Shown here: positions 61,931 to 64,000 of the stretch, one piece after another | How the letters are laid out: the number at the start of each line of letters is the position of its first letter | Position numbering within the stretch: position 1 is the stretch's first letter | DNA from: JACKII01 sp041687435 | Lineage (GTDB): Bacteria > Pseudomonadota > Alphaproteobacteria > Bin95 | Direction of reading: 5' to 3' | DNA: 64,000 bases | Assembly (NCBI GenBank): GCA_041687435.1 | Contig: JAWLBX010000001.1 | Coordinates: 302,571-366,570, forward strand | Notes under the pieces: model-generated | The model's database searches: none | What the model saw: the letters and a program-made list of their open reading frames with translations, nothing else | Told to the model about the DNA's origin: nothing | Made by a program: the position numbers and the translations under genes

Positions 61931-63330
61931 ACCACCTTGCCCGGGTTCATCAATCCGCCGGGGTCGAGTACGCCCTTGATCGCGCGCATCAGGTCCATCT
62001 CCACCGGGCTTTTCACCTCGGCCAACTCGTCCCGCTTCAGCTTGCCGATGCCATGCTCGGCGCTGATCGAGCCGTGCAGGTCCAGAACGATGGCGTGCAC
62101 GACATGGTTCAGCTCTTTCCACTTCGCCAGATATTCGGCCTTGTCCATGCCTTCCGGCTGGGTGACGTTGTAGTGGATGTTGCCGTCGCCGGCATGGCCG
62201 AAGGCGCAGGGCCGGCAGCCGGGGATTGCCTCCGCCACCGCCTTGTCGGCGCGTGCGATGAACTCCGCCACCTTGGAGACCGGGACAGAGATATCGTGCT
62301 TGATGCTGCCGCCCTCCGGAATCTGGCCCTCGACGATACCTTCGCGGATGCGCCAGAAATCTTTTGCCTGCTGTTCGCTTTCGGCAATGGCGGCATCCAG
62401 CACCAACCCATCCTCCAGCGCCTGGCCCAGCGTCTCCTCCACGCACTCGCGCAGGCCGGCATTCTCGCGGCCGGCGGAACAGCGCATCAGCGCATAGTGC
62501 TCGTAGCGGTCCGAGAGCGGGTCGCGCACGCCGTGGACATGCTTGATGGCCAGGTCGATGCCGAACCGCTCCATGAACTCGAAGGCCGTCACTTGGTCGC
62601 CGGTGGAAAGCCGCAGCCGCGACAGCAGTTCGATCACGCCTGGCACGTCGCGCACGGCGGCGATGGCGGTCACCTCCTCCCGCGGCTTCGGGAACAGTTT
62701 CAGCGTCGCGGCCGTGATGATGCCGAGCGAGCCTTCCGCGCCGATGAACAGGTGCTTCAGGTCATAACCAGTGTTGTCCTTGCGCAGCAGGCGCAGGCCG
62801 TTCCAGATGCGCCCGTCCGGCAGCACCACCTCCAGCCCCAACACCAAATCGCGGGCGTTGCCGTAGCGCAGCGTGTTGATGCCGCCGGCGTTGGTGGAAA
62901 GATTGCCGCCGATCTGGCAGGAGCCCTCCGCCCCCAGCGACAGCGGAAACAGCCGGTCCGCTTCTGCGGCGGCCTGCTGGATGGTCTGCAGGACGCACCC
63001 GGCCTCCACCGTGATGGTGTAGTCGAGCGGATCGAGCGCGCGGATGCGGTTCATGCGGGCCAGAGACAGGATCACCTGGTCGCCGCTGCCATCCGGCGAG
63101 GCGCCGCCGCAAAGCCCGGTGTTGCCGCCCTGCGGCACCAGCGCAATGCCGGCCGCCCGGCATTCGGCCATGATGGCGGCCACCTGCTCCGTCGTTTCCG
63201 GGCGCAGCAGCAGCGGCGAGGCGCCCTTGTAGAGGCCGCGCGGCTCCACCAGCAGCGGCGCGAGGGTATCCTGATCGTCGGACCAGCCTTTCGGCCCGAC
63301 AATCGCTTTCAATGCAGCCAGATCGGTCAT
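61927..63330 (-). CDS. FAD-linked oxidase (GlcD / D-lactate or D-2-hydroxyglutarate dehydrogenase type)
   Basis: A 467-residue VAO-fold flavoprotein. FAD-binding parts: ALVPQGGNTGLCGGASPDG, LGAEGSCQIGGNLSTNAGG and IGAEGSLGIITAATLKLFP. The C-terminal domain has CAFGHAGDGNIHYNV and SISAEHGIGKLKRDE, with His residues that bind a metal in D2HGDH-like enzymes. It oxidises a D-2-hydroxyacid to the oxo acid. ATG 63330 (MTDLAALKAIVG) matches the family start. It leads the operon with the MFS transporter. Confidence 0.92.
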   Translation of the reverse strand: MTDLAALKAIVGPKGWSDDQDTLAPLLVEPRGLYKGASPLLLRPETTEQVAAIMAECRAAGIALVPQGGNTGLCGGASPDGSGDQVILSLARMNRIRALDPLDYTITVEAGCVLQTIQQAAAEADRLFPLSLGAEGSCQIGGNLSTNAGGINTLRYGNARDLVLGLEVVLPDGRIWNGLRLLRKDNTGYDLKHLFIGAEGSLGIITAATLKLFPKPREEVTAIAAVRDVPGVIELLSRLRLSTGDQVTAFEFMERFGIDLAIKHVHGVRDPLSDRYEHYALMRCSAGRENAGLRECVEETLGQALEDGLVLDAAIAESEQQAKDFWRIREGIVEGQIPEGGSIKHDISVPVSKVAEFIARADKAVAEAIPGCRPCAFGHAGDGNIHYNVTQPEGMDKAEYLAKWKELNHVVHAIVLDLHGSISAEHGIGKLKRDELAEVKSPVEMDLMRAIKGVLDPGGLMNPGKVV

Positions 63331-63357
63331 GACCCGTCCATTGGGCTCACGTGTTCG

Positions 63358-63369
63358 ATAATGATTATA
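63358..63369 (-). promoter_or_regulatory. Candidate promoter -10 element with overlapping palindrome
   Basis: On the minus strand TATAAT (63369-63364) lies about 34 bp before the FAD-oxidase start. It overlaps the perfect odd palindrome ATAATGATTAT (63358-63368). No good -35 hexamer is at the right distance (a TTGACC is about 23 bp upstream). A repressor or activator of GntR type could bind here; this is a guess from the AT-rich symmetry in GC-rich DNA. Confidence 0.45.
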
Positions 63370-63552
63370 CGATAACGCCCCTTTGACGGATTGGGTCAAG
63401 TGCGCACCGACGCATGACAGCTGCCCGAACGCCGCATAACCGGAATTCAGGCGCGGATCAGCCTTATCGGCAAAAAATGGCGTCTCAGGAAACGAATCAC
63501 CTGTACAATATTTGCGTTAACCATCTCCAATAAAATGTTGAGGAGAACGCAT

Positions 63553-64000
63553 ATGGGCACAGTCGCAGACGGAATGATTGCTGTTGAACTATGGTGGTTA
63601 GGCGTTATGGGCATTGTCATGGCCGTAACGTCGTTGCCCTATGTCCTGAACCGCATTGCCACTGGTGGCCTGTGGGGCGCGCTCGACAATCCAAAGCCGG
63701 ACCTGCCATCCCTCTCGCCCTGGGCCGAGCGGATGAAGGCAGCCCATTACAACAGCGTCGAAAATCTCGCCGTGTTTGCACCGCTGGCCGTCGCCGTTGT
63801 CCTGGCCGGGGTAACGGACGAGACCACCGCCGTGGCGGCCATGGCGTTCACGCTCTCGCGCATTGTCTACATCGTCGTCTATGCGCTTGGCATTCCGGTA
63901 CTGCGCACGCTGGCTTTTTTGGTCGGCTGGCTCTGCATCGTAGCGCTGGCGCTGCGTCTGCTGGGCCTCGCCGACGTCCGCCTGCGGGGCCGGGTCGAGG
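63553..64000 (+). CDS. MAPEG family membrane protein, 3' partial
   Basis: The frame is open to the window end (149 residues seen). AGGAGA lies 6 nt before ATG 63553. Features: an N-terminal helix ELWWLGVMGIVMAVTSLPYV, then the MAPEG signature region AAHYNSVENLAVFAPLAVAV, SRIVYIVVYALGIPVLRTL, and a last helix FLVGWLCIVALALRLL. Members are membrane proteins related to eicosanoid/glutathione enzymes (microsomal GST fold). It may be a GSH-dependent enzyme or a structural relative. Only the last few residues are probably missing. Confidence 0.85.
   Translation, partial: MGTVADGMIAVELWWLGVMGIVMAVTSLPYVLNRIATGGLWGALDNPKPDLPSLSPWAERMKAAHYNSVENLAVFAPLAVAVVLAGVTDETTAVAAMAFTLSRIVYIVVYALGIPVLRTLAFLVGWLCIVALALRLLGLADVRLRGRVE

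Noticed and set aside
63341..63356. Other CACGTG palindromes (for example near 967, 18180, 34007 and 63349) as extra parS sites
   Set aside because: The flanking bases do not match the 16-mer; only 44903-44918 does.

Overview
The window is high-GC, gene-dense DNA from an alphaproteobacterium, most likely Rhodospirillales or a relative. The main evidence is the block ntrY-ntrX-trkA-dat-hfq-hflX together with argH-lptM-lysA-TIGR02302, both of which are alphaproteobacterial gene orders. Codon use is uniform throughout. I see no insertion sequences, phage genes, tRNA or rRNA genes, or CRISPR arrays. No gene-free gap exceeds about 270 bases.

Layout. 1-6213: a PhoD-like phosphatase (5' end outside the window), an HpcH/HpaI aldolase, an enoyl-CoA hydratase / SCP2-thiolase / DUF35 trio that looks like a hydration plus retro-aldol module, an NTF2-like protein and an M20 amidohydrolase. 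6236-18298: core genes (NtrYX two-component system, TrkA, D-amino acid aminotransferase, HAD phosphatase, Hfq, HflX, inositol-phosphatase family, 3-hydroxyisobutyrate dehydrogenase family, TrmFO, a small cupin). 18359-27079: a glutathionylspermidine-synthase-like protein and TlpA thioredoxin (minus), then argH, the tiny lipoprotein lptM, lysA and a TIGR02302 membrane protein (plus), then a double-RadC protein (minus). 27215-35052: two adjacent molybdenum hydroxylase gene sets with different gene orders plus a MoaD-like protein. 35246-41492: a 1000-residue six-heme cytochrome and an arsenic operon (ArsR-ArsC fusion, GAPDH, ArsJ). 41518-47669: a catabolic operon (CoxL-like subunit, alpha/beta hydrolase, 2-oxo-pentenoate hydratase family, luciferase-like monooxygenase, THI5-like binding protein). 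47934-64000: a Tat-exported PhoX phosphatase with a candidate Pho box, quinone oxidoreductase, OsmC and a GlxA-type regulator, a GST-like gene with an in-frame TGA, methylmalonyl-CoA mutase, GMC oxidoreductase, SDR, MFS transporter, FAD-linked oxidase and a MAPEG protein cut by the window end.

The most interesting signal is the GST-like gene at 53202-53888 (minus). Its reading frame is intact except for one TGA exactly where the catalytic cysteine of the CPWVQR motif belongs, and a hairpin fitting the bacterial SECIS rules follows. This points to a selenocysteine-containing GST rather than a broken gene. Other items of note are a tandem RadC protein with one degenerate catalytic domain and an AT-hook-like tail, an apparent decayed fragment of a second B12-binding mutase domain, a P460-like multiheme cytochrome, a parS-like 16-mer inside a hydrolase gene, and argH/tlpA start codons that overlap on opposite strands.

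Together the genes describe a metabolically versatile aerobe that oxidises many organic compounds through CoA intermediates, Mo-hydroxylases and flavoenzymes, exports organoarsenical, and scavenges phosphate from organic esters.
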